A stretch of DNA of 64,000 nucleotides from Paenibacillus sp. LHD-117 (lineage in GTDB: Bacteria; Bacillota; Bacilli; Paenibacillales; Paenibacillaceae). The position numbers were made by a program, and so were the translations under genes. The DNA is taken from positions 17,047-81,046 of the forward strand of contig NZ_JAVFVT010000037.1 of assembly GCF_030929555.1 (NCBI RefSeq). Reading direction: 5' to 3'. Positions 1-6,390 of this stretch are shown here, piece after piece (the stretch's first letter is position 1; each line of letters opens with the position of its first letter). Below the pieces are notes generated by a model. That model did no database searches, was not told the origin of the DNA, and worked only from the letters and a program-made list of their open reading frames with translations.

Positions 1-211
1 AAGTTAGCTCTTCCGTATGATCGGGGACGACGATAACATGGATGGTTTGTTTCGTATTTTGGCACAAGGCGTATATACATAATTTCGTCCATCTCGCCCT
101 CGTGCTGCGCACAATGACGGTCACTCTTTCATTCATGGGGGGCGGCAGCATGCCTCTCTCGATCAGATTGGATGCGCGCGCCGATAGTCTGGCTGTCAGC
201 TCCCTGTCCAC
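1..211 (-). CDS. Partial protein of unknown function (N-terminal part only)
   Basis: An open frame runs off the left edge of the window. It starts at a GTG at 211, with a good ribosome binding site (GGGGAGGTG) about 8 bases upstream. The visible 70 residues begin VDRELTARLSARASNLIERG and continue with a basic stretch and a hydrophobic strand ending VPDHTEELT. I do not recognise the family. It lies about 90 bases downstream of pcrB on the same strand. In Bacillus, pcrA and ligA follow pcrB, but this N-terminus does not look like a UvrD-type helicase, so the usual pcrB-pcrA order seems to be broken here or interrupted by an extra gene. The rest of the protein is outside the window, so no function is given. 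Confidence 0.55.
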   Translation of the reverse strand, partial: MDRELTARLSARASNLIERGMLPPPMNERVTVIVRSTRARWTKLCIYALCQNTKQTIHVIVVPDHTEELT

Positions 212-303
212 CTGAAAGACACCTCCCCTATTTTTGATTATTGTATTCTGCCGTGTTTTCGTTTATAACTTCGAGCGGAGCCATCAAGCTCATAATAGCG
301 ATA

Positions 304-993
304 CTACAGCCGCTTAACGGCCCCGACCGTCGACAGCGCCGCCTGGAGGTCGTTGTACAAGATGTTGCCGACCACGACCGTATGCGCGTGTTCCGCGGCC
401 ATGCCCGCCTTCTCCGCGGAATCGATGCCCCCGCCGTAGAACAGCCGCGCCTGGCTAACATGCCTGCTAGCCTGCTTCAACAGCTCCATATCGCCGAACC
501 GTCCGCTGTATTCCAAATAAATGACGGGCAGCCGCATGAGCCTGTCCGCCATTCTCACGTGGGCGATCAACTCTTCTTCGTCGCGGGGAGCTTTCGCCCC
601 GGTCAGCTTGGCCGCCGTCGCTTCTTCGTTCAATATAATGTATCCTTGTGCAGCCGTTTCGTCCCACGGCACGAAGGTTCCGTATTCCTTGAGCCCCTCC
701 AGCTGGCGGCCGATGATCCATTCCGCGCGGTCCGTGTTCAGCACCAACGGAACAAAATAGCCGTCGAATCCGGGAACCGCTCCTTCCAATGTGGAAACCT
801 CCAGCGCGCAGTCCACCTCGTACCGGCGAATGCGCGACATCAGATCCACCGTGTTCTCGAAGGTCACGCCGCTGGAACCTCCGACGATAATGGCGTCGGT
901 TCCGGACAAGCATACGGCGTCGAGCGCCTCATCCGATATATTTTTGTCAGGGTCAAGCTTGAACGCATGCCGCCAATGCGAATACCAATTCAT
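304..993 (-). CDS. pcrB: Heptaprenylglyceryl phosphate synthase PcrB
   Basis: PcrB is a TIM-barrel prenyltransferase that joins heptaprenyl diphosphate to glycerol-1-phosphate, giving an archaeal-type ether lipid precursor in Gram-positive bacteria. The 229-residue protein has the usual length. It shows the N-terminal KLDPDK motif (residues 12-17), the phosphate-binding GGSSG loop (38-42), YLEYSG near residue 160 and YGGGIDS near 187, all typical of the PcrB/GGGPS family. It starts with ATG after a GAGGCGAAAG site. Family membership is clear from sequence. Heptaprenyl specificity (PcrB) rather than geranylgeranyl (archaeal GGGPS) is inferred from the bacterial context. Confidence 0.93.
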   Translation of the reverse strand: MNWYSHWRHAFKLDPDKNISDEALDAVCLSGTDAIIVGGSSGVTFENTVDLMSRIRRYEVDCALEVSTLEGAVPGFDGYFVPLVLNTDRAEWIIGRQLEGLKEYGTFVPWDETAAQGYIILNEEATAAKLTGAKAPRDEEELIAHVRMADRLMRLPVIYLEYSGRFGDMELLKQASRHVSQARLFYGGGIDSAEKAGMAAEHAHTVVVGNILYNDLQAALSTVGAVKRL

Positions 994-1132
994 CTAACGC
1001 TTTCGCCTCGTTTCTTATTATGAACGTATTCCGATAACCGCGATTAAACGGTTCGACTCTTATGCTAAGGCAGTAAAGAGCGAGTGTCAATTGCCATCCA
1101 TGTTGACCGGGGCACCGTTCAATCTTGCATTT

Positions 1133-1164
1133 CCATTGTTCTTTATAAAGAACAATGGTATGCT
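1133..1164 (+). promoter_or_regulatory. 26-bp perfect palindrome overlapping a possible promoter
   Basis: Bases 1133-1158 form a perfect inverted repeat with no spacer; the left half is CCATTGTTCTTTA. TTGTTC (1137-1142) and TATGCT (1159-1164) could serve as -35 and -10 with a 16-base spacer, which would place the palindrome across the promoter as an operator. No T-run follows, so it is not a terminator. The regulator is unknown. Confidence 0.45.
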
Positions 1165-1246
1165 TATTTCGACTCCGGGCGACATCAAACTTCCGGAACG
1201 ATTGGAATGCGTTTTATTATATTTCATAAAAGCGAGGGGTGTTCGT

Positions 1247-2059
1247 TTGTTCACAAATTCACGGAATCAGAAGCCGGGCGTAACGATCCAAGCGATTAAG
1301 CAGCATCGGCTCTATCATCACCCGTTGATTCGAGCCGGCGTTTCAGTCGCATCTCGGATTCGAAATGCCGCGCGTACGGCAGTGCGGGCTATAACCTCTA
1401 AAGAATTTCGGTCGATCATTCAATTGCGGGTTTTGAATGCCCAACATGTCCATCAAACAACGCCGCTCACCTCCATGAATCGTTACCCCGTCATTTTCTC
1501 GGCATGCCGCGACTATCTGGGCGATAACGGGAACCTGAAAATCCTTTCCTACGGTTGTTCGACGGGGGAGGAAGTTTTAACCTTAAGACAATATTTCCCT
1601 ACCGCGCACATCGTTGGAGCGGAAATTAACAAACATAGCCTCGCCGTATGCAAAAAACGGTCCGTGGACGAGAAAATCACCTTCGTACATTCATCATTCG
1701 GCGAACTTCAAAAACACGGGAAATTCGATGCGATTTTCTGCATGGCCGTTTTGCAAAGAAAACCAAATCTCATCGAGGGCAAAGGGATCACCTCTCTTCA
1801 AAAGATTTATCCTTTCGAAAAATTCGAAAAGCAGCTCATCGACTTGGATAAGCTGCTCAAACCGCAAGGATTATTAACCGTGCATTATACGCAATATTCA
1901 ATAATGGATACCACTATTGCACCACAGTACGAATCGTTAGGCGACTATAATCAAGATGATTACCGATCCCCCGTCTTCGACAAGAACAGCCTTATCATTC
2001 GTAACCCGGTCTCGCGGAAAAGCATTTTTGTGAAAAAACCAAATGAACATTCTACTTAA
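1247..2059 (+). CDS. Class I SAM-dependent methyltransferase, substrate unknown
   Basis: The protein has a Rossmann-type methyltransferase core: the SAM-binding motif I is SYGCSTGEE (about residues 101-109), followed by an acidic loop (GAEINKHSL) and FDAIFCMAVL at motif IV. The YGCSTGEE form resembles CheR-type methyltransferases, but there is no CheR N-terminal domain and no chemotaxis gene nearby. I chose the TTG at 1247 because a GAGGGGTG site sits 5 bases before it. The frame stays open to an ATG at 1091, but that longer version would translate through the palindrome at 1133-1158. It is a single plus-strand gene between minus-strand genes. About 120 residues precede motif I and match nothing I recognise. 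The methyltransferase fold is well supported; the substrate is not. Confidence 0.75.
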   Translation: MFTNSRNQKPGVTIQAIKQHRLYHHPLIRAGVSVASRIRNAARTAVRAITSKEFRSIIQLRVLNAQHVHQTTPLTSMNRYPVIFSACRDYLGDNGNLKILSYGCSTGEEVLTLRQYFPTAHIVGAEINKHSLAVCKKRSVDEKITFVHSSFGELQKHGKFDAIFCMAVLQRKPNLIEGKGITSLQKIYPFEKFEKQLIDLDKLLKPQGLLTVHYTQYSIMDTTIAPQYESLGDYNQDDYRSPVFDKNSLIIRNPVSRKSIFVKKPNEHST

Positions 2060-2167
2060 GCAACGATTCATATCGCTCCGACTTCCGGAAGACGCCTCCC
2101 AACTCCTCGTAAAAGCATCGGGCAGCGTATGAGCGATTTACCTCACCTCGTCACTCTCTAACGAAAT

Positions 2168-2200
2168 GAACCGCCTCCCGAGTGGAAGGCGGTTCTCTTC
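2168..2200. terminator. Hairpin between convergent genes
   Basis: GAACCGCCT (2168-2176) pairs with AGGCGGTTC (2187-2195) around a 10-base loop, between the convergent methyltransferase and U32 genes. The T-run is weak (TCTTCGTTATTT on the plus strand), so it may be a modest plus-strand terminator. Confidence 0.5.
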
Positions 2201-2201
2201 G

Positions 2202-4730
2202 TTATTTCACCAACTGCCCGCGCGTCACGCCGAGTTGGTTTGTCGCTTTCAAGCTGCGCCATACTTGTGTGCCGCTGATGCGGTCGTCGAGCGCGTCGCG
2301 GTAAAGCGACAGCACCTCGCCCACCTTGTCGCCGGCTTCCTCCAGAAACTCGACTCGGAAATGCGAGACGCCCAGCTCTACGAAATTACGGATATATTCC
2401 GCGCCGGATTGCTCGATCGCGTTATATACCGTATTGCGGCAGCCCTCGTCGACGCGGACGGGATGGGACATGCCGATCCGGTCCTGCAGCGACGCGCGAT
2501 GCTCTTCGCATGGACGTCCGCAGTTCGTGAAGTCCGTCCCTTCGCTCATGAACGTGCAGTAGACGCAATGCTCCGTATGGAACATCGGCAGATGCTGATG
2601 AATGACGACCTCCAGCTTCGACGTGTCCGAACGTTCGAGCAGATCGACCATTTGTTGAATGTTCAGGTCGTACGACGGCGTGATCAGGTCGACTCCGGCT
2701 TCCGCGAATAATTTAACGGCTTTATGATTAGCGACGTTAAGTGAAAAGTCGCCAATCAGTTTCGGGAACGGCGCGTCTGGATTGTCCATCTTCGCACGGA
2801 GGTAATAATACAGCGCCCCCGTGTTCCGCACCAGCACCGCATCGGGCTTCAGCTTGAGAATGTTCGCGTGGTAGCCGTTCTCGCCCGGCATATGAATGCG
2901 CGGCGTCGCAAGCGCGATCGGCACGCCGGCGCGGCGAGCGGCTTCCACGGCTGCCGGGAATTGCTTGATAAACTCGAAGTCGGCATAAATGTACGAAACG
3001 TTCGCTTCGATCGCCGCCTCGACTTGCTCAAGCGTTCGGCAGAGCGCCGTCAGCATTGCAGCCTTGCCGCTGCGCGCGGCATCCCGTCTCTCGGCGCCAT
3101 TATTGGCTGCGTCGGAGAACGCGTCTACATGATGTTTCACATAGACCGGCGGCTTTGGACGCTCGCCTGCCAGCAGTTCGACCGCTTCGCGGCGCATCCG
3201 GTTCAACTCGCGGATCGGCACGATCAGTTCGCCTTGCAGATTGACATCCAGCTTATCCAGTTGGAACACCGTCCCGCCGAGACGGCCGAGTTGATCCTCG
3301 AGCAATGCCGCGTCCATCGGACGTTTCTGCGCCTGCTCCAGCTCAAGCTCGGAGACAACCTCTACCGTCGTTCCCTTTTGTACGTCCGTCCACCAGGTGC
3401 GCATCGGCTCGCCGAGCGCGCCCGTCACGCGGATATGAAGCGGGAACACGCGGTACGGTTTGTCCGTCTCGAACGTCGCACGCAGACGCTTGTCGAGCGC
3501 CGGATCGCTAGTTTTCCATACGCGGTCGCCGACATGGACTTTGCGGAGGTCTACGTCATTGCGACCCGGCACGACTTCGATCAAGATGCCTTCCGCCGCT
3601 TCGCCTTCCAGCTTCACGCCTTGGCGCCTCACGTCGTAAACGCGTCCGCCCTCTTCCTTCTTCGTTGGGTCGCCAGCGTCGAACACGATGCCGTCGCCGC
3701 GCTTGAGCGGGGCTTCCAGGCGCACCGTCACCGCGTCGCGCATGATCCGCTCCACGCGCCCCAGATAAACCCCGCGGCTTTTCGGGAACGTGCCTTCCAC
3801 GAGCTGCTTATTGTTCGTTCCGCTCAAGAAGCCATGCGTGAAGCCGCGCGAGAAGCTCTGCTGCAGCTCGCGGACGTCTTCTTTGGACGGCTTCTCCATA
3901 TTGCCGTCAAAATAGTTGTCGATCGCCTTGCGATACTTGCTCACTACATTGGCGACGTATTCCGGGCTCTTCAGCCGCCCTTCGATCTTGAACGAGGTCA
4001 CTCCCGCTTCGATCAGCTCCGGCACCAGGTCGATCGCAGCCAAATCCTTCGGCGACAGCAAGTAAGCAATGTCGCCCATCGGCTTATGCTCGCCGTCCAC
4101 CATCAGGTCGTACGGCAAGCGGCATGCCTGCGCGCATTCGCCGCGGTTCGCGGAACGGCCGCCCCACATTTCCGAAGTCAAGCATTGGCCCGAATACGAT
4201 ACGCACAGCGCGCCATGCACGAACACTTCCATCGGAAGTTTCGCCTGTTCGCCGATCTTCTTGATTTGTTTCAGATTGTTCTCGCGTCCCAGCACGACCC
4301 GCTCCAGGTCGAACGGCTTCGTGAACTCCACCGCCTCGGGCGACGTAATCGTCATCTGCGTGGAGCCGTGGATCGGGAAGTCCGGCGACAGCTCGCGAAT
4401 GAGCTTCACGAGGCCGAGATCCTGAACGATTACCGCGTCCACGCCGGCATCGATGCACATCTCGATGAGCTTCTGCGCGTCCCTTAGTTCGTCCTCGAAG
4501 ACGAGAATATTGAAGGTTAGGAAACCCTTCACCCCGTACGTATGCAGGAAGCTCATGATCTCCGGAAGTTCTTCACTACGGAAGTTGTTCGCCCGAGCGC
4601 GCGCATTAAACTTCTCCACTCCGAAGAAAATCGCGTCCGCTCCGTTCGCGACGGCTGCCCGCATGCATTCCCAATCGCCGGCCGGAGCCAGCAATTCTAT
4701 ATCCGATCTTGTTAATTGCGTTGTATTCAT
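2202..4730 (-). CDS. U32-family protein with DUF3656-like C-terminus (RlhA/YdcP-like)
   Basis: This 842-residue protein begins with the U32 'peptidase' barrel: ELLAPAGDWE (13-21), GADAIFFG and the HGSTQMT strand. It has the family Cys cluster at about residues 176, 183, 199 and 203 within HGALCVSYSGQC and GECAQACRLPY. U32 members of known function (RlhA, TrhP, UbiU/V) are Cys-ligated iron-sulfur proteins that hydroxylate RNA or ubiquinone. The extra middle and C-terminal regions, including a second Cys-rich stretch (HCVYC, NCGRPCEEH), match the long RlhA-type architecture with DUF3656, and this copy is longer than E. coli YdcP. By analogy it may hydroxylate 23S rRNA or tRNA; that is inference. 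It starts with ATG after GAGAGGAATATAG. It appears monocistronic. Confidence 0.85.
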   Translation of the reverse strand: MNTTQLTRSDIELLAPAGDWECMRAAVANGADAIFFGVEKFNARARANNFRSEELPEIMSFLHTYGVKGFLTFNILVFEDELRDAQKLIEMCIDAGVDAVIVQDLGLVKLIRELSPDFPIHGSTQMTITSPEAVEFTKPFDLERVVLGRENNLKQIKKIGEQAKLPMEVFVHGALCVSYSGQCLTSEMWGGRSANRGECAQACRLPYDLMVDGEHKPMGDIAYLLSPKDLAAIDLVPELIEAGVTSFKIEGRLKSPEYVANVVSKYRKAIDNYFDGNMEKPSKEDVRELQQSFSRGFTHGFLSGTNNKQLVEGTFPKSRGVYLGRVERIMRDAVTVRLEAPLKRGDGIVFDAGDPTKKEEGGRVYDVRRQGVKLEGEAAEGILIEVVPGRNDVDLRKVHVGDRVWKTSDPALDKRLRATFETDKPYRVFPLHIRVTGALGEPMRTWWTDVQKGTTVEVVSELELEQAQKRPMDAALLEDQLGRLGGTVFQLDKLDVNLQGELIVPIRELNRMRREAVELLAGERPKPPVYVKHHVDAFSDAANNGAERRDAARSGKAAMLTALCRTLEQVEAAIEANVSYIYADFEFIKQFPAAVEAARRAGVPIALATPRIHMPGENGYHANILKLKPDAVLVRNTGALYYYLRAKMDNPDAPFPKLIGDFSLNVANHKAVKLFAEAGVDLITPSYDLNIQQMVDLLERSDTSKLEVVIHQHLPMFHTEHCVYCTFMSEGTDFTNCGRPCEEHRASLQDRIGMSHPVRVDEGCRNTVYNAIEQSGAEYIRNFVELGVSHFRVEFLEEAGDKVGEVLSLYRDALDDRISGTQVWRSLKATNQLGVTRGQLVK

Positions 4731-4944
4731 GTGTTCTATATTCCTCTCGGCGCAGCCCCTCGGGTCGATGCGCGGTTTTAAAAAACAGCTAGTCCTATAA
4801 ATTCGCTATCCTTAGTTTATCAAACGAAGCCGGTTGATTCCAGCAAACAATGCTTCCAGCTACGACGGCTCGTTCCTCATTTGCCCAGTTATTATGCGAT
4901 TTTGTCAAAATCGCGTTTTCCCACATGTGTATCCAAAAGGAAAG

Positions 4945-4988
4945 TGGTATACTAATGGCGGCTGTGAAATCAATCCATCATATGGATT
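4945..4988 (+). promoter_or_regulatory. Extended -10 promoter and short inverted repeat
   Basis: TGGTATACT (4945-4953) is an extended -10 element with no convincing -35. Between it and the ribosome binding site lies an inverted repeat, AATCCAT (4972-4978) and ATGGATT (4982-4988), which could be an operator for the downstream isomerase-like gene. Confidence 0.4.
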
Positions 4989-5005
4989 CGGGAGGTATAT
5001 CACGT

Positions 5006-5974
5006 ATGAAATTAGGCGTATTCAGCGTATTGTTCGCACAGAAACCGCTGGAAGAAGCACTCGATTACATCGCATCGAAAGGCCTTGACGCCGTCGAGAT
5101 CGGCACGGGCGGATATCCTGGCAACGCGCATTGCGACCCTGATACTTTGCTTGCCGACGCAGGTAAGCTGAAAGCGTTTAAACAAGCGGTAGAATCGCGC
5201 GGCCTCATGATCAGCGCGCTCAGCTGCCATGCGAATCCGCTTCATCCGCAGAAGGCTCTGGCCGCTCCGGACGACGCCATTATCCGCAAGACGATCGAGC
5301 TTGCAAACCGTCTCGAAGTCGAAGTCGTGAACACGTTCTCCGGCTGCCCAGGCGACCACGAGGACGCGAAGTATCCGAACTGGCCGGTTGCTCCTTGGCC
5401 GAACGACTTCCAAGATATCCTGAAATGGCAATGGGAACAAAAAGTGATTCCTTATTGGTCCGAGATCGGCGGCATCGCCGAGAAAGCCGGCGTTAAGATC
5501 GGTCTGGAGCTGCACGGCGGATTCTCCGTACACAGCCCTGCGACGCTTCTTCGCCTTCGCGAAGCGGCTGGCAACGCGATCGGCGCGAACCTTGATCCGA
5601 GCCACATGTGGTGGCAAGGCATTGATCCCGTTCAAGCGGTACATATCCTCGGCCGCGCCGGAGCGATCCATCACTTCCACGCGAAGGATACGACGATCGA
5701 TCCGATCAACGTCAACCGCCACGGCGTAACGGACATGCAGTCCTATGCGCTTATGCTGGACCGCGCTTGGCAGTTCCGTACCGTCGGCTTCGGCCACGAC
5801 CTCAAAGTATGGGCCGACATCATCAGCGCCCTTCGCCTGGTCGGCTACGACTACGTCGTCAGCATCGAACACGAAGACGGCTTGATGTCCGTCGACGAAG
5901 GCTTCACGAAAGCTGTCCAGAACCTGCAACAAGTGCTTATCCGCGAGCCGCTTGGCGACATGTGGTGGGTGTAG
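5006..5974 (+). CDS. Sugar phosphate isomerase/epimerase family protein (xylose isomerase-like TIM barrel)
   Basis: The 322-residue protein belongs to the AP endonuclease 2/xylose isomerase-like TIM barrel superfamily, whose members isomerise or epimerise sugars or inositol derivatives with a divalent metal. Likely metal and substrate ligands are at the ends of the strands: GLELHGG, NLDPSHMWW, HFHAKD and VSIEHED. It starts MKLGVFSVLF at an ATG preceded by GGGAGG at about 9 bases. The frame extends further upstream, but those codons lie in the leader with no ribosome binding site. There is no signal peptide. It stands alone with its own promoter-like leader and a strong terminator, so no pathway partner is visible and the sugar cannot be named. 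Confidence 0.85.
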   Translation: MKLGVFSVLFAQKPLEEALDYIASKGLDAVEIGTGGYPGNAHCDPDTLLADAGKLKAFKQAVESRGLMISALSCHANPLHPQKALAAPDDAIIRKTIELANRLEVEVVNTFSGCPGDHEDAKYPNWPVAPWPNDFQDILKWQWEQKVIPYWSEIGGIAEKAGVKIGLELHGGFSVHSPATLLRLREAAGNAIGANLDPSHMWWQGIDPVQAVHILGRAGAIHHFHAKDTTIDPINVNRHGVTDMQSYALMLDRAWQFRTVGFGHDLKVWADIISALRLVGYDYVVSIEHEDGLMSVDEGFTKAVQNLQQVLIREPLGDMWWV

Positions 5975-6004
5975 GAAGTTAAGCTTTAAACAACCTGTTT
6001 CAAC

Positions 6005-6046
6005 AAAAAAAGCGGTCTGTTGAGTAAACTCAACAGACCGCTTTTT
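6005..6046. terminator. Strong bidirectional terminator
   Basis: A-run, 14-base perfect stem AGCGGTCTGTTGAG / CTCAACAGACCGCT (6011-6024, 6029-6042), TAAA loop and T-run. It serves the isomerase-like gene on plus and the small membrane gene on minus. Confidence 0.92.
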
Positions 6047-6059
6047 GGTTCAATGGCAA

Positions 6060-6275
6060 CTAGGCCATCCAGATCTTAAAGATCATCACGTAATCAATAA
6101 ACAGGAATATAGCGAGCGCGACGGTCGTGAAGCCAATTGCAAACAGGTTCTTCCTCGGACGAGCCATGAGAAGACGTACGAAGCCGATTGCGATGATGAC
6201 CGTGAAAGCAAGCATAAACCAATCGAACGGATCAATAGTGCTTGTTTTTGTAGCTTCTTCTGCCAGGAACAACAT
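6060..6275 (-). CDS. Small membrane protein, DUF2759-like
   Basis: A 71-residue protein with two hydrophobic segments (about residues 17-34 and 45-66) separated by a short basic loop, RLLMARPRKN. The layout resembles the small DUF2759 membrane proteins of Bacilli, but the match is by general pattern only. I chose the ATG at 6275, giving MLFLAEEATKTS, because GGAGGGGG lies 6 bases upstream; a longer frame would start inside that ribosome binding site. It has its own promoter and shares the terminator at 6005-6046, so it is a single-gene unit. Function is unknown. Confidence 0.7.
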   Translation of the reverse strand: MLFLAEEATKTSTIDPFDWFMLAFTVIIAIGFVRLLMARPRKNLFAIGFTTVALAIFLFIDYVMIFKIWMA

Positions 6276-6316
6276 AAGGGACCCCCTCCAAATCACACGT
6301 AACCTAATCTTAGTCT

Positions 6317-6345
6317 ATGTTAGCCTCTAGACGCTTACGTTGCAA
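6317..6345 (-). promoter_or_regulatory. SigA-type promoter of the small membrane gene
   Basis: On the minus strand, TTGCAA (6345-6340), a 17-base spacer and TAACAT (6322-6317). The -35 is good and the -10 weak. Confidence 0.5.
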
Positions 6346-6390
6346 GTCCGAATTCGCATTCGTAACAAGTTTGTCACGATTTGACACGGA

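Noticed and set aside
241..1023. 260-residue plus-strand frame over pcrB
   Set aside because: It is the antisense shadow of a well-conserved pcrB gene; composition is Arg-rich and no ribosome binding site is present.
2868..4487. 539-residue plus-strand frame inside the U32 gene
   Set aside because: Antisense shadow of a GC-rich gene; no family motifs and an Arg/His-rich composition.
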